Source: Cronobacter muytjensii ATCC 51329 (GTDB taxonomy: Bacteria; Pseudomonadota; Gammaproteobacteria; Enterobacterales; Enterobacteriaceae). From it: a stretch of 64,000 nucleotides of DNA. Positions 28,181 through 36,609 of this stretch are shown here, piece by piece. The notes under the pieces were generated by a model that was not told the origin of the DNA, searched no databases, and saw only the letters and a list, made by a program, of their open reading frames with translations. The position numbers and the translations under genes are program-made. The DNA is taken from assembly GCF_001277195.1 (NCBI RefSeq), contig NZ_CP012268.1, forward strand, positions 1,054,001 through 1,118,000, given 5' to 3'. Position 1 is the stretch's first letter. The number at the start of each line of letters is the position of its first letter.

Positions 28181-28996
28181 GTGCTTCGCTCAATCGCCAC
28201 CGTCTGCGTCGCCGGAACATTGCCGGAAAAACTGCGCGCCATCGCGCAGGCCGGTTTCGACGGCGTGGAGATTTTTGAACCGGATTTCACCGCCTGGGGC
28301 GAAAGCCCGGCGCGACTCGCCGCATTGTGCCAGGAGCTGGGGTTAACGATTTTTCTCTTTCAGCCGCTGCGTAATATTGAAGGAGCGCCGCCGCAACAGT
28401 GGCCGCAGACGCGCGACCGCGCGTGCCGCACCTTTGAGGCCATGCGCGAAATGGGCTGTCGCGACCTGCTGCTGTGCAGCAATCTGGCGGCGCAGAGCAG
28501 CGCCGACCCGGCGCGGCAGGTGGAGGATTTAGCGCGTGTGGCGGCGCTCGCGGCGGAATTCGACGCGCGGGTGGGCTACGAGGCGCTGGCCTGGGGCCGT
28601 CATGTGAATCGCTATACCCAGGCGTGGGCGCGCGTGCAGGCTGTGGATAATCCGGCGCTCGGCCTGGTGCTCGACAGCTTCCATGTGCTGGCGCTCGGGG
28701 ATACGCTGGAACTCGATACGATCCCGCCTGAAAAAATCTTTTTTACACAGTTTGCCGACGCGCCGCGTAAAAACTTACCGGTGGAGGAGTGGAGCCGCCA
28801 TTTTCGCGCCTACCCCGGCGAGGGCGAATTGCCGGTGGCAGCGTTTGCGCGCACGCTGATGCAACGCGGGTATCAGGGGCCGTGGTCGCTGGAGGTGTTC
28901 AGCGACGTCTGGCAGCAGGCGCCCGCTATTGAGAGCGCCCGCGCCGGGTTTGCCTCGCTGACGCGGCTTGCAGAGCAGCTTAACGCGCGGCGTTGA
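28181..28996 (+). CDS. Single-domain 3-dehydroshikimate dehydratase-like enzyme (QuiC family)
   Basis: A 271-residue TIM-barrel (AP-endonuclease 2/xylose isomerase-like) protein from GTG 28181, with AGGAGG five bases upstream. It closely resembles the N-terminal half of pseudomonad QuiC1: SIATVCVAGTLPEKLRAI, GFDGVEIFE, GYEALAWGRHVNRY, LDSFHVLALG, FADAPRKN, SLEVFSD. The four metal ligands of that family appear as Glu134, Asp165, Gln190 and Glu238. The HPPD-like C-terminal half of QuiC1 is absent. Such enzymes convert 3-dehydroshikimate to protocatechuate. The gene stands alone between the fruA terminator and convergent nfo. A role as a generic sugar-phosphate isomerase is the less likely alternative. 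Confidence 0.75.
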   Translation: MLRSIATVCVAGTLPEKLRAIAQAGFDGVEIFEPDFTAWGESPARLAALCQELGLTIFLFQPLRNIEGAPPQQWPQTRDRACRTFEAMREMGCRDLLLCSNLAAQSSADPARQVEDLARVAALAAEFDARVGYEALAWGRHVNRYTQAWARVQAVDNPALGLVLDSFHVLALGDTLELDTIPPEKIFFTQFADAPRKNLPVEEWSRHFRAYPGEGELPVAAFARTLMQRGYQGPWSLEVFSDVWQQAPAIESARAGFASLTRLAEQLNARR

Positions 28997-29008
28997 GATG
29001 CGTGTTAA

Positions 29009-29869
29009 TCAGCGCGCCTGCGCGCCGCCGGTTTGCTGCGCATTCAGCCAGGCGATTTCTTCTTTCCAGATATCGGGATTAATGGTTTCCAGAATCAGCG
29101 GAATATTGTCGAAATGCGGCTGCTGCATTATCCAGCGAAACGGCGTAAAGCCGATGTTGCCTTCGCCTAAGCTGTGGTGGCGGTCGACCCGGCTCGCGAA
29201 CGCGCTTTTAGCGTCGTTCAGGTGCATGCCGCGCAGGTACTGAAAGCCGACGATGCGGTCGAACTCCGCGAAGGTCTTTTCACAATCCGCTTCGGTGCGC
29301 AGATCATAACCCGCCGCGAACGCGTGGCAGGTGTCGATGCAGACGCCGACGCGGGATTTGTCTTCTACCTGGTCGATAATCGCCGCCAGGTGTTCAAAGC
29401 GGAAGCCGAGATTGCTGCCCTGACCTGCGGTGTTTTCAATCACCGCCGTTACCCCTTCGGTCTTATCCAGCGCGATATTCACCGACTCGGCGATACGCGA
29501 GAGGCAGGCGTCTTCGCTTATCTGTTGCAGATGGCTGCCGGGGTGGAAGTTCAGCAGCGTCAGCCCGAGCTGCGCGCAGCGTTCCAGCTCATCGATAAAC
29601 GCCGCGCGGGATTTCTCCAGCGCTTCCGGCTCCGGGTGTCCGAGGTTAATTAAAAAGCTGTCGTGCGGCAGGATCTGCCCCGGGCCAAAGCCGTGCTGGC
29701 GGCAGGCGGCTTTGAACGCGTCGATGACGGCAGGCGTCAGCGCCGCCGCGCGCCACTGGCGCTGGTTTTTGGTAAACAGCGCAAAGGCTGTCGCGCCGAT
29801 TTCCGCCGCGCGGACCGGGGCATTAGCGACCCCGCCCGATGCGCTAACGTGCGCGCCTGTAAACTTCAT
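29009..29869 (-). CDS. nfo: Endonuclease IV (Nfo)
   Basis: A 286-residue AP endonuclease (E. coli 285) starting MKFTGAHVSASGGV. Conserved metal-binding segments include NFHPGSHL, VIENTAGQGSNLG, VCIDTCHAFAAGYD, LNDAK and DRHHSLGEG. It cleaves DNA at abasic sites and oxidised 3' ends with three zinc ions; in E. coli SoxS induces it. It is convergent with the QuiC-like gene, the stops being 12 bp apart. E. coli has nucleoside and pseudouridine genes between fruA and nfo, which are absent here. Confidence 0.97.
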   Translation of the reverse strand: MKFTGAHVSASGGVANAPVRAAEIGATAFALFTKNQRQWRAAALTPAVIDAFKAACRQHGFGPGQILPHDSFLINLGHPEPEALEKSRAAFIDELERCAQLGLTLLNFHPGSHLQQISEDACLSRIAESVNIALDKTEGVTAVIENTAGQGSNLGFRFEHLAAIIDQVEDKSRVGVCIDTCHAFAAGYDLRTEADCEKTFAEFDRIVGFQYLRGMHLNDAKSAFASRVDRHHSLGEGNIGFTPFRWIMQQPHFDNIPLILETINPDIWKEEIAWLNAQQTGGAQAR

Positions 29870-29942
29870 CGTTTTCTCCTGTCATACCCGCAAAGGGGGA
29901 ACGTTTTATCATAGCGGGCCTGGCAGGGAAAGGCGCGTCCGT

Positions 29943-30992
29943 TCAACCCAGCAGATGCGTGACCGCCAGATTGATAGCGCCGCCGCCGACAATCAGCCAG
30001 GCGAACAGCACCAGCGCCATCAGGAGCGGTCGCACGCCGGCGTTTTTCAGCGCGCTGACATGGGTGGTCAGCCCCAGCGCCGCCATCGCCATCGCCAGCA
30101 GAATGGTGTCGAGCGTCACCAGCGCCTGCACCAGGCTCGCCGGCAGAAGGTGCAGCGAGTTGAACGCGGCCACGGCGATAAACAGCAGCGCGAACCACGG
30201 AATAGTGATTTTACCCGCCTGTTCGCCGCCGCGCGGAGCGAGCTGTTTCACGCGGCCTGCCAGCAGCAGCAGGAACGGAGCGAGCATCATCACGCGCAGC
30301 ATTTTAGCGATAACCGCCGCGTTTTCGGTGTCCGGGCTAACCGCATGGCCTGCCGCCACGACCTGCGCCACTTCATGCACCGTCGAGCCGATATAGACTC
30401 CGAAGCTCTGTTCGTTAAACCACGGCGCCAGCCACGGCCACAGCAGCGGATAAACGAAAATCGCCAGCGTCCCGAAAATCACGACCGTCGCGACCGCCAC
30501 GGTCACTTTGCTCGCCTGCGCTTTCACAACGGGCTCGGTCGCCAGCACCGCCGCCGCGCCGCAGATGCTGCTGCCCGCGCCAATCAGCCAGCTGGTTTCG
30601 CGGTCAAGCTTAAAGACTTTCTGCCCAAGCCAGCAGGCAAGGGTAAAGGTGCTGGCGAGCGTCAGGATATCCACCAGCACGCCGCTCGCGCCCACGTCGG
30701 CTATCTGCCAGAAGGTGAGACGAAACCCGTAAAGAATGATGCCAAGCCGCAGCAGATGCTGTTTGGCGAACAGCACGCCGCCGTCGCAGCGGCTGTGCAG
30801 GCGCGGATAGAGCGTATTGCCGATAATCATTCCGCCGATAATGGCGAGGGTAAGCGCGCTGAAACCGGCGTTGCCGACGGCGGGGATCGCGCCGCCCCAG
30901 AGCGCGACGGCCGTTAGCGCGCCGGTCAGCGCAAGGCCGGGCAGAAAATGTGTAAGCCCATGATGCCGGGCGGAAAATGTCAGTGTGGTCAT
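29943..30992 (-). CDS. yeiH: YeiH, UPF0324/PSE family membrane protein
   Basis: A 349-residue integral membrane protein with about ten helices, the same length as E. coli YeiH. It has the family core GSSICGAAAVLATEPVVKA and GSTVHEVAQVVAAGHAVSP. The family is annotated as putative sulfate exporter. It is divergent from yeiE, the LysR regulator that probably controls it. E. coli yeiH is expressed under YeiE and in anaerobic conditions. The transported substrate is not established. Confidence 0.93.
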   Translation of the reverse strand: MTTLTFSARHHGLTHFLPGLALTGALTAVALWGGAIPAVGNAGFSALTLAIIGGMIIGNTLYPRLHSRCDGGVLFAKQHLLRLGIILYGFRLTFWQIADVGASGVLVDILTLASTFTLACWLGQKVFKLDRETSWLIGAGSSICGAAAVLATEPVVKAQASKVTVAVATVVIFGTLAIFVYPLLWPWLAPWFNEQSFGVYIGSTVHEVAQVVAAGHAVSPDTENAAVIAKMLRVMMLAPFLLLLAGRVKQLAPRGGEQAGKITIPWFALLFIAVAAFNSLHLLPASLVQALVTLDTILLAMAMAALGLTTHVSALKNAGVRPLLMALVLFAWLIVGGGAINLAVTHLLG

Positions 30993-31043
30993 AGCGTCCT
31001 CCTGTGATGGAATAAGCTTATGCCTCTCTGGTATAAAAATAAA

Positions 31044-31067
31044 ATTGATTATATATTTATAATTAAT
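31044..31067. promoter_or_regulatory. AT-rich imperfect palindrome between yeiH and yeiE
   Basis: ATTGATTATA and TATAATTAAT form the arms of a 24-bp near-palindrome in the divergent promoter region, with the spacing of LysR-type sites. It is a good candidate YeiE operator, controlling yeiH and yeiE itself. Assignment rests on position and symmetry only. Confidence 0.5.
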
Positions 31068-31108
31068 CTTAATAAGTGGTAAGCGCGTAGCGTCCGAACG
31101 AGGTCATC

Positions 31109-31975
31109 ATGCACATCACCTTACGCCAGCTGGAAGTGTTCGCCGAAGTGCTGAAAAGCGGCTCGACGACCCAGGCATCCCAGATGTTGTCACTGTCGCA
31201 ATCCGCCGTCAGCGCGGCGCTCACCGATCTTGAAGGACAGCTTGGCGTGCAGCTGTTCGACCGCGTCGGCAAGCGGCTGGTGGTCAATGAACACGGGCGG
31301 CTTCTCTACCCGCGCACCGTGGCGTTGCTGGAGCAGGCGGGTGAAATCGAACGGCTGTTTCGCAACGACAACGGCGCGATCCGCGTTTATGCCAGCAGCA
31401 CCATCGGCAACTATATTCTGCCGGAAATCATCGCCCGCTACCGGCGGGACTTCCCGGATCTGCCGCTTGAGATGAGCGTTGGCAACAGTCAGGACGTTGT
31501 ACAGGCGGTCTGCGATTTTCGCGTTGATATCGGGCTTATCGAAGGGCCGTGTCATATGGCGGAGATCGTGGCGCAGCCCTGGCTTGAAGATGAGCTGGTG
31601 GTGTTCGCGTCGCCCGCAAGCCCGCTGCTGGAAGGGGAGGTGACGCTGGAACGCCTCGCCGCCACGCCGTGGATCCTGCGCGAAAAAGGCTCCGGCACCC
31701 GGGAGATTGTCGATTACCTGTTGCTCTCGCATTTGCCGCAGTTTCGCCTGAGCATGGAGCTTGGCAATTCAGAGGCGATTAAACACGCGGTGCGCCACGG
31801 GCTTGGCATTAGCTGTCTGTCGCGCCGGGTTATCGCCGAGCAGCTGGAAACCGGCTCGCTCGTGGAGGTAAAACTGCCGCTGCCGCCGCTGGTGCGTACG
31901 CTTTATCGCATCCATCACCGCCAGAAACACCTCTCCAGCGCGCTGTCGCGCTTTCTGCGTTATTGCGAACTTTGA
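31109..31975 (+). CDS. yeiE: LysR-type regulator YeiE
   Basis: A 288-residue LysR protein (E. coli 293). The winged HTH is near the start (SGSTTQASQMLSLSQSAVSAAL), followed by a CysB-type sensor domain (ASSTIGNYILPEI). YeiE responds to sulfite in E. coli and influences motility and virulence in related enterics. It is divergent from yeiH. The C-terminus is a few residues shorter than in E. coli (ends RYCEL). There is no sign of damage. Confidence 0.94.
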   Translation: MHITLRQLEVFAEVLKSGSTTQASQMLSLSQSAVSAALTDLEGQLGVQLFDRVGKRLVVNEHGRLLYPRTVALLEQAGEIERLFRNDNGAIRVYASSTIGNYILPEIIARYRRDFPDLPLEMSVGNSQDVVQAVCDFRVDIGLIEGPCHMAEIVAQPWLEDELVVFASPASPLLEGEVTLERLAATPWILREKGSGTREIVDYLLLSHLPQFRLSMELGNSEAIKHAVRHGLGISCLSRRVIAEQLETGSLVEVKLPLPPLVRTLYRIHHRQKHLSSALSRFLRYCEL

Positions 31976-32161
31976 TTTCGCGGAGCGCGTCACACGGCGC
32001 GCTCATTATCAGTTTTTTTTCCGCCGCCGCCCCGATTCGCTGCTTTACTTATAATCCTCCGGCGATCATGAAGCTCTCTTATAACCGCGTTTTTCCACCA
32101 GGTAGTCCGCGGTAACTCTGCTACAATCGCGCCTCTTTTGATGGATGGGCATTATTTTTAT

Positions 32162-33631
32162 ATGGTTTCCGAATCTAAAACCACACAAGCGCCTGCGCTG
32201 CGTCGCGAACTGAAGGCGCGCCACCTGACCATGATCGCCATTGGCGGCTCCATCGGCACAGGACTTTTCGTCGCCTCCGGTGCGACTATTTCTCAGGCGG
32301 GCCCTGGCGGCGCGCTGTTTTCCTATATTCTCATCGGCCTGATGGTCTATTTCCTCATGACCAGCCTCGGCGAACTGGCGGCATACATGCCGGTGTCCGG
32401 GTCGTTTTCCACTTACGGCCAGAAGTATGTTGAAGAGGGTTTTGGCTTCGCGCTGGGCTGGAACTACTGGTACAACTGGGCGGTGACCATCGCGGTTGAC
32501 CTCGTGGCCTCGCAACTGGTGATGAGCTACTGGTTCCCGGACACGCCGGGCTGGATCTGGAGCGCCCTGTTCCTCGGCATCATGTTCCTGCTGAACGTCA
32601 TTTCCGTGAAGGGCTTCGGCGAAGCGGAATACTGGTTCTCCTTAATTAAAGTCGCCACCGTGATTATCTTTATCCTGGTGGGTATCGCGATGATTGTCGG
32701 TATCTTCAAAGGCTCTGAACCCGCTGGCTGGAGCAACTGGAAGATTGGCGACGCGCCATTCGCGGGCGGTTTTTCGGCGATGATAGGCGTGGCGATGATC
32801 GTCGGGTTCTCGTTCCAGGGCACCGAGCTTATCGGCATCGCCGCGGGCGAATCTGAAGATCCGGAGAAGAACATTCCGCGCGCGGTGCGCCAGGTGTTCT
32901 GGCGTATCCTGCTGTTCTATGTGTTCGCCATTCTGATTATCAGCCTGATTATTCCGTACACCGACCCGAGCCTGCTGCGCAACGATGTGAAAGACATCAG
33001 CGTCAGCCCGTTCACCCTGGTATTCGAACATGCGGGTCTGCTGGGCGCGGCGGCGATTATGAATGCGGTGATCCTGACGGCGGTGCTTTCAGCGGGCAAC
33101 TCGGGGATGTATGCGTCCACCCGTATGCTCTATACGCTCGCCTGCGACGGCAAAGCGCCGCGCATTTTCTCGAAGCTCTCTAAAGGCGGCGTGCCGCGTA
33201 ACGCGCTGTATGCGACGACGGTTATCGCCGGGCTGTGCTTTTTGACCTCCATGTTCGGCAACCAGACGGTCTACCTGTGGCTGCTTAACACCTCCGGGAT
33301 GACGGGCTTTATCGCCTGGCTTGGCATCGCCATCAGCCATTACCGTTTCCGCCGCGGCTATGTGATGCAGGGCAACGATATCAATAACCTGCCGTACCGT
33401 TCCGGTTTCTTCCCGCTGGGCCCGATTTTCGCCTTCGTGCTGTGTCTTATCATCACGCTTGGCCAGAACTATCAGGCATTCCTGGCGGATACCATCGACT
33501 GGGCGGCCGTGGCGGCCACTTATATCGGCATCCCGCTGTTCCTGCTGATTTGGTTTGGTTATAAGTTCGCGAAGGGCACCCGTTTTGTGCGTTATCGCGA
33601 TATGGAATTTCCGGATCATCTGAAGAAATAA
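32162..33631 (+). CDS. lysP: Lysine-specific permease LysP
   Basis: From ATG 32162 the protein has 489 residues, as E. coli LysP. It is an amino-acid/polyamine/organocation transporter with 12 helices. The first helix contains IAIGGSIGTGLF, the substrate-binding unwound segment of the family. It imports L-lysine with protons and in E. coli also restrains the acid-stress sensor CadC. An upstream ATG at 32138 adds eight unconserved residues and is rejected. A terminator shared with yeiG follows. E. coli has cirA between lysP and yeiG; it is missing here. Confidence 0.96.
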   Translation: MVSESKTTQAPALRRELKARHLTMIAIGGSIGTGLFVASGATISQAGPGGALFSYILIGLMVYFLMTSLGELAAYMPVSGSFSTYGQKYVEEGFGFALGWNYWYNWAVTIAVDLVASQLVMSYWFPDTPGWIWSALFLGIMFLLNVISVKGFGEAEYWFSLIKVATVIIFILVGIAMIVGIFKGSEPAGWSNWKIGDAPFAGGFSAMIGVAMIVGFSFQGTELIGIAAGESEDPEKNIPRAVRQVFWRILLFYVFAILIISLIIPYTDPSLLRNDVKDISVSPFTLVFEHAGLLGAAAIMNAVILTAVLSAGNSGMYASTRMLYTLACDGKAPRIFSKLSKGGVPRNALYATTVIAGLCFLTSMFGNQTVYLWLLNTSGMTGFIAWLGIAISHYRFRRGYVMQGNDINNLPYRSGFFPLGPIFAFVLCLIITLGQNYQAFLADTIDWAAVAATYIGIPLFLLIWFGYKFAKGTRFVRYRDMEFPDHLKK

Positions 33632-33634
33632 GAA

Positions 33635-33659
33635 AAGGGCGCGCAAGCGCCCTTTTTTA
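33635..33659. terminator. Terminator between convergent lysP and yeiG
   Basis: AAGGGCGC (33635-33642), loop GCAA, GCGCCCTT (33647-33654), then a T run to 33658. Best fitted to lysP. Confidence 0.88.
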
Positions 33660-33724
33660 TTACGGCGGGTTTGATGGCGAGTGCCCTTGACCGGCACGAC
33701 CTTTAACCCCACCGCGCTCGTCTG

Positions 33725-34555
33725 TTAACGCAAATGCTTCGCGTGGAAGCGCAAATGCTCTTCAATAAAGGTGGCGATAAAATAATAGCTGTGGTCGTAA
33801 CCGGGCTGCATACGCAAGGTTAACGGCCAACCGGCCTCGCGCGCGGCTTCATCGAGACGCTCGGGCTGGAGCTGTTCGCCGAAGAACGGATCGCTGTCGC
33901 CCTGATCGATAAGCGTCGGGATGGCGTGCGCCGGGTCGGCGTTTTCCATCAGCGCGCAGCTGTCCCACGCCTGCCAGCGCTGCGTATCGTCGCCGAGGTA
34001 GGCGCTGAACGCTTTTTTACCCCACGGCACCCCGGCCGGATTCACGATGGGGGCGAACGCCGATACCGAGCGGAAACGCCCCGGATTTTTCAGCGCCATG
34101 ATAAGCGCGCCGTGGCCGCCCATTGAATGCCCGCTGATGGCCGCTTCTGGCGCGAGCGTAAAGTTCTCTGCCAGCACCTGCGGCAGCTCATTGCTCAGAT
34201 AATCAAACATTCTGTAATGCGCAGCCCACGGCGCCTCGGTGGCGTTCAGGTAAAAACCGGCGCCTTTGCCGAGGTCATAGCTGGCGTCATCCGCCACATC
34301 ATCGCCGCGCGGGCTGGTGTCGGGCATCACCAGCGCGAGCCCCAGCTCTGCCGCGACACGCTGCGCGCCCGCTTTGGTGGTGAAGTTCTCATCGGTGCAG
34401 GTCAGCCCCGACAGCCACCACACCACCGGCGGCGGGGTCTGCGCGTCGGGCGGTAAAAAAAGGCTGAAGGTCATCGGGCAGTTAAGCACGCGGGAGTCGT
34501 GACGCCAGCGCTGTTGTAACCCGCCAAAACAGCGGTGTTCTTCGAGCAGTTCCAT
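33725..34555 (-). CDS. yeiG: S-formylglutathione hydrolase YeiG
   Basis: A 276-residue esterase D-type alpha/beta hydrolase (E. coli 278). The nucleophile Ser sits in GHSMGGHG, the acid in DQGDSDPF and the base in GYDHSYYF. It hydrolyses S-formylglutathione to formate and glutathione, the last step of formaldehyde removal, and also acts on simple esters. It starts MELLEEHRCFGG with GGAGCC upstream. The gene is divergent from the MFS transporter gene. Confidence 0.95.
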   Translation of the reverse strand: MELLEEHRCFGGLQQRWRHDSRVLNCPMTFSLFLPPDAQTPPPVVWWLSGLTCTDENFTTKAGAQRVAAELGLALVMPDTSPRGDDVADDASYDLGKGAGFYLNATEAPWAAHYRMFDYLSNELPQVLAENFTLAPEAAISGHSMGGHGALIMALKNPGRFRSVSAFAPIVNPAGVPWGKKAFSAYLGDDTQRWQAWDSCALMENADPAHAIPTLIDQGDSDPFFGEQLQPERLDEAAREAGWPLTLRMQPGYDHSYYFIATFIEEHLRFHAKHLR

Positions 34556-34633
34556 AGTGGCTCCTTTTTTTCAAACCCGGATAGTGCAGTTTAAACGCCA
34601 GGTGAGCAAGTTTCACTTCACCGGGTGGGCATC

Positions 34634-35803
34634 ATGGCGCATCATATTGATAACTTTATTTTAACAATTGGGGGCGGCGTGGCGCTGCGTATTGCATTAA
34701 CCGGTTTTCTGTCACTGGTCGTGGCGATGGGGATTGGGCGTTTCGCTTTTACGCCGCAGGTGCCGTTAATGGTGGGCGAAGGCCAGCTGACGCTGACCAG
34801 CGCGGGGCTGGTGGCTGCCGCTAACTATCTCGGTTATCTGCTGGGCGCATGGGACGCGATGCGCGCCCGGCGTCATGTGGAGTACCGTCTGCATGCGGGG
34901 GTCTGGGGCGCGGTACTATTGACGCTGGTGTCGGCGCTGGCGGACGGCCCGTGGTCGCACGGCGTGGTGCGCTTTGTGATTGGCTGCATGAGCGGCTGGG
35001 CGCTTGTGATGGCCGCGGGCTGGACCAATGAACAACTCGCCCATCACGGCAAGCCGGGCCTGAGCGCGGCGGTGTTTGCAGGGCCTGGGGTTGGCATCAC
35101 GATAAGCGGTCTGTTGGCGGTCTGGATCCAGGGCGCGGCGCTAAACGCGGCGCAGGGCTGGGTGATTTACGGCGTGCTGGCGCTGGCGCTGATTGCGCTT
35201 ATCGCCCGGTATCTGCCCCGTAAAGGGCAACTGCATCGGGCGGATGCGCCGCCCGCGCCGCTGGCGCTGACGCCCGCGCTGAAACGGCTCGTCTGGAGCT
35301 ACAGCCTTGCGGGTTACGGCTATATTTTGCCCGCGACGTTTTTATCGCAAATGGCGGCGGCGCGTTTTCCCGGCAGCCTTTTTGCGCAGTTCGTCTGGCC
35401 GGTGTTCGGCGCGGCGTCGGTGGTGGGGATTGCGCTCAGCATTCTCTGGCGAACACGCGGCACGGCGCCGCAGCGGCTCGCCGTTGTGCTCTGGCTCCAG
35501 GGGCTGGGTGTGCTGGCGGCCGCGCTGCTGCCGGGGCTGTCCGGGCTGGTGGTCGGGTCGCTGCTGGTCGGCGGCGGGTTCCTTTGCGCGGTGCAACTCT
35601 CCTTACAATGCGGGCGCGAGCTGGCACCACAGCACACCCGTTACCTGGCGGGGCTGCTCACCACCGGTTACGCGGTGGGGCAACTGGTCGGCCCCGTGAC
35701 GTCCGCGCTCGCCAGCCACTTTACCGGCAGGCTGGAACCCGCGCTGTGGCTCGCAGGGGCGGCGCTGTTTGTCGGCGGCGCGCTGGTCTGGCGACGCGCC
35801 TGA
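34634..35803 (+). CDS. YbfB/YjiJ family MFS transporter
   Basis: About 389 residues with some 12 membrane segments. The N-terminal signature AMGIGRFAFTPQVPLM followed by SAGLVAAANYLGYLLGA is characteristic of the YbfB/YjiJ branch of the major facilitator superfamily. Substrates are not known. The start is uncertain. ATG 34634 is given, but a GTG at 34679 with GGGGGCGG in front would remove 15 hydrophobic, unconserved residues and may be the true start. No E. coli K-12 gene occupies this place between yeiG and folE, so it is accessory. Confidence 0.8.
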   Translation: MAHHIDNFILTIGGGVALRIALTGFLSLVVAMGIGRFAFTPQVPLMVGEGQLTLTSAGLVAAANYLGYLLGAWDAMRARRHVEYRLHAGVWGAVLLTLVSALADGPWSHGVVRFVIGCMSGWALVMAAGWTNEQLAHHGKPGLSAAVFAGPGVGITISGLLAVWIQGAALNAAQGWVIYGVLALALIALIARYLPRKGQLHRADAPPAPLALTPALKRLVWSYSLAGYGYILPATFLSQMAAARFPGSLFAQFVWPVFGAASVVGIALSILWRTRGTAPQRLAVVLWLQGLGVLAAALLPGLSGLVVGSLLVGGGFLCAVQLSLQCGRELAPQHTRYLAGLLTTGYAVGQLVGPVTSALASHFTGRLEPALWLAGAALFVGGALVWRRA

Positions 35804-35847
35804 AAGGCCACGACGATTTCAACAATTTCGCCCCGGCCACTGGATTA

Positions 35848-35867
35848 TGTGCGTTAGCTCACGCACA
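35848..35867. promoter_or_regulatory. CRP-like inverted repeat upstream of folE
   Basis: TGTGCGT (35848-35854) and ACGCACA (35861-35867) are exact inverted repeats. Read as TGTGC-GTTAGC-TCACG it differs from the CRP core TGTGA-N6-TCACA at two bases and shares the GTTAGC spacer of the lac site. It lies 62 bp before folE. It could be a CRP site or simply a hairpin. Confidence 0.35.
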
Positions 35868-35928
35868 ATGAGCGCACGCTCAGCCCCGGCCGGGCAGAGT
35901 CTGGTTACACCTGCTGGAGAAAATAACA

Positions 35929-36600
35929 ATGCCATCACTCAGTAAAGAAGCGGCCCTGGTTCATGAAGCGCTGGTCGCGCGCGGTCTGGAAACGCCGCTG
36001 CGTCCGCCAGTCAACGAACTGGATAACGAAACCCGCAAGCGCCTGATCGCAGGCCATATGACCGAAATTATGCAACTGCTTAATCTCGATCTGAGCGATG
36101 ACAGCCTGATGGAAACCCCGCACCGCATCGCCAAGATGTACGTGGATGAAATCTTCTCCGGCCTCGATTACGCCAACTTCCCGAAAATCACCGTCATTGA
36201 AAATAAAATGAAGGTGGATGAGATGGTGACGGTGCGCGATATCACGCTGACCAGCACCTGCGAACACCATTTCGTCACCATCGACGGCAAAGCGACCGTC
36301 GCGTATATCCCGAAAGACGCGGTGATCGGCCTGTCTAAAATCAACCGCATCGTACAGTTCTTCGCCCAGCGTCCGCAGGTGCAGGAGCGTCTGACCCAGC
36401 AGGTGCTGGTGGCGCTGCAAACCCTGCTCGGCACCAATAACGTGGCGGTCTCCATTGACGCGGTGCATTACTGCGTGAAAGCGCGCGGCATCCGCGACGC
36501 CACCAGCGCCACCACGACGACCTCGCTCGGCGGGCTGTTTAAGTCCAGCCAGAACACGCGCCAGGAGTTTCTGCGCGCCGTGCGTCACCACAACGGCTAA
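35929..36600 (+). CDS. folE: GTP cyclohydrolase I FolE
   Basis: A 223-residue enzyme (E. coli 222) starting MPSLSKEAALVHEAL. Zinc ligands Cys111 and His114 (STCEHHF) and Cys182 (HYCVKARG) are present. It converts GTP to 7,8-dihydroneopterin triphosphate, the first step of folate synthesis, as a homodecamer. yeiB follows after nine bases, the E. coli arrangement, so the two form an operon. Confidence 0.97.
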   Translation: MPSLSKEAALVHEALVARGLETPLRPPVNELDNETRKRLIAGHMTEIMQLLNLDLSDDSLMETPHRIAKMYVDEIFSGLDYANFPKITVIENKMKVDEMVTVRDITLTSTCEHHFVTIDGKATVAYIPKDAVIGLSKINRIVQFFAQRPQVQERLTQQVLVALQTLLGTNNVAVSIDAVHYCVKARGIRDATSATTTTSLGGLFKSSQNTRQEFLRAVRHHNG

Positions 36601-36609
36601 GGCGCCAGG

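Noticed and set aside
29430..30917. 495-codon open frame on the plus strand
   Set aside because: It lies antisense to nfo and yeiH, both clearly conserved, and its product is low-complexity Arg/His/Gln-rich, typical of a shadow frame in GC-rich DNA.
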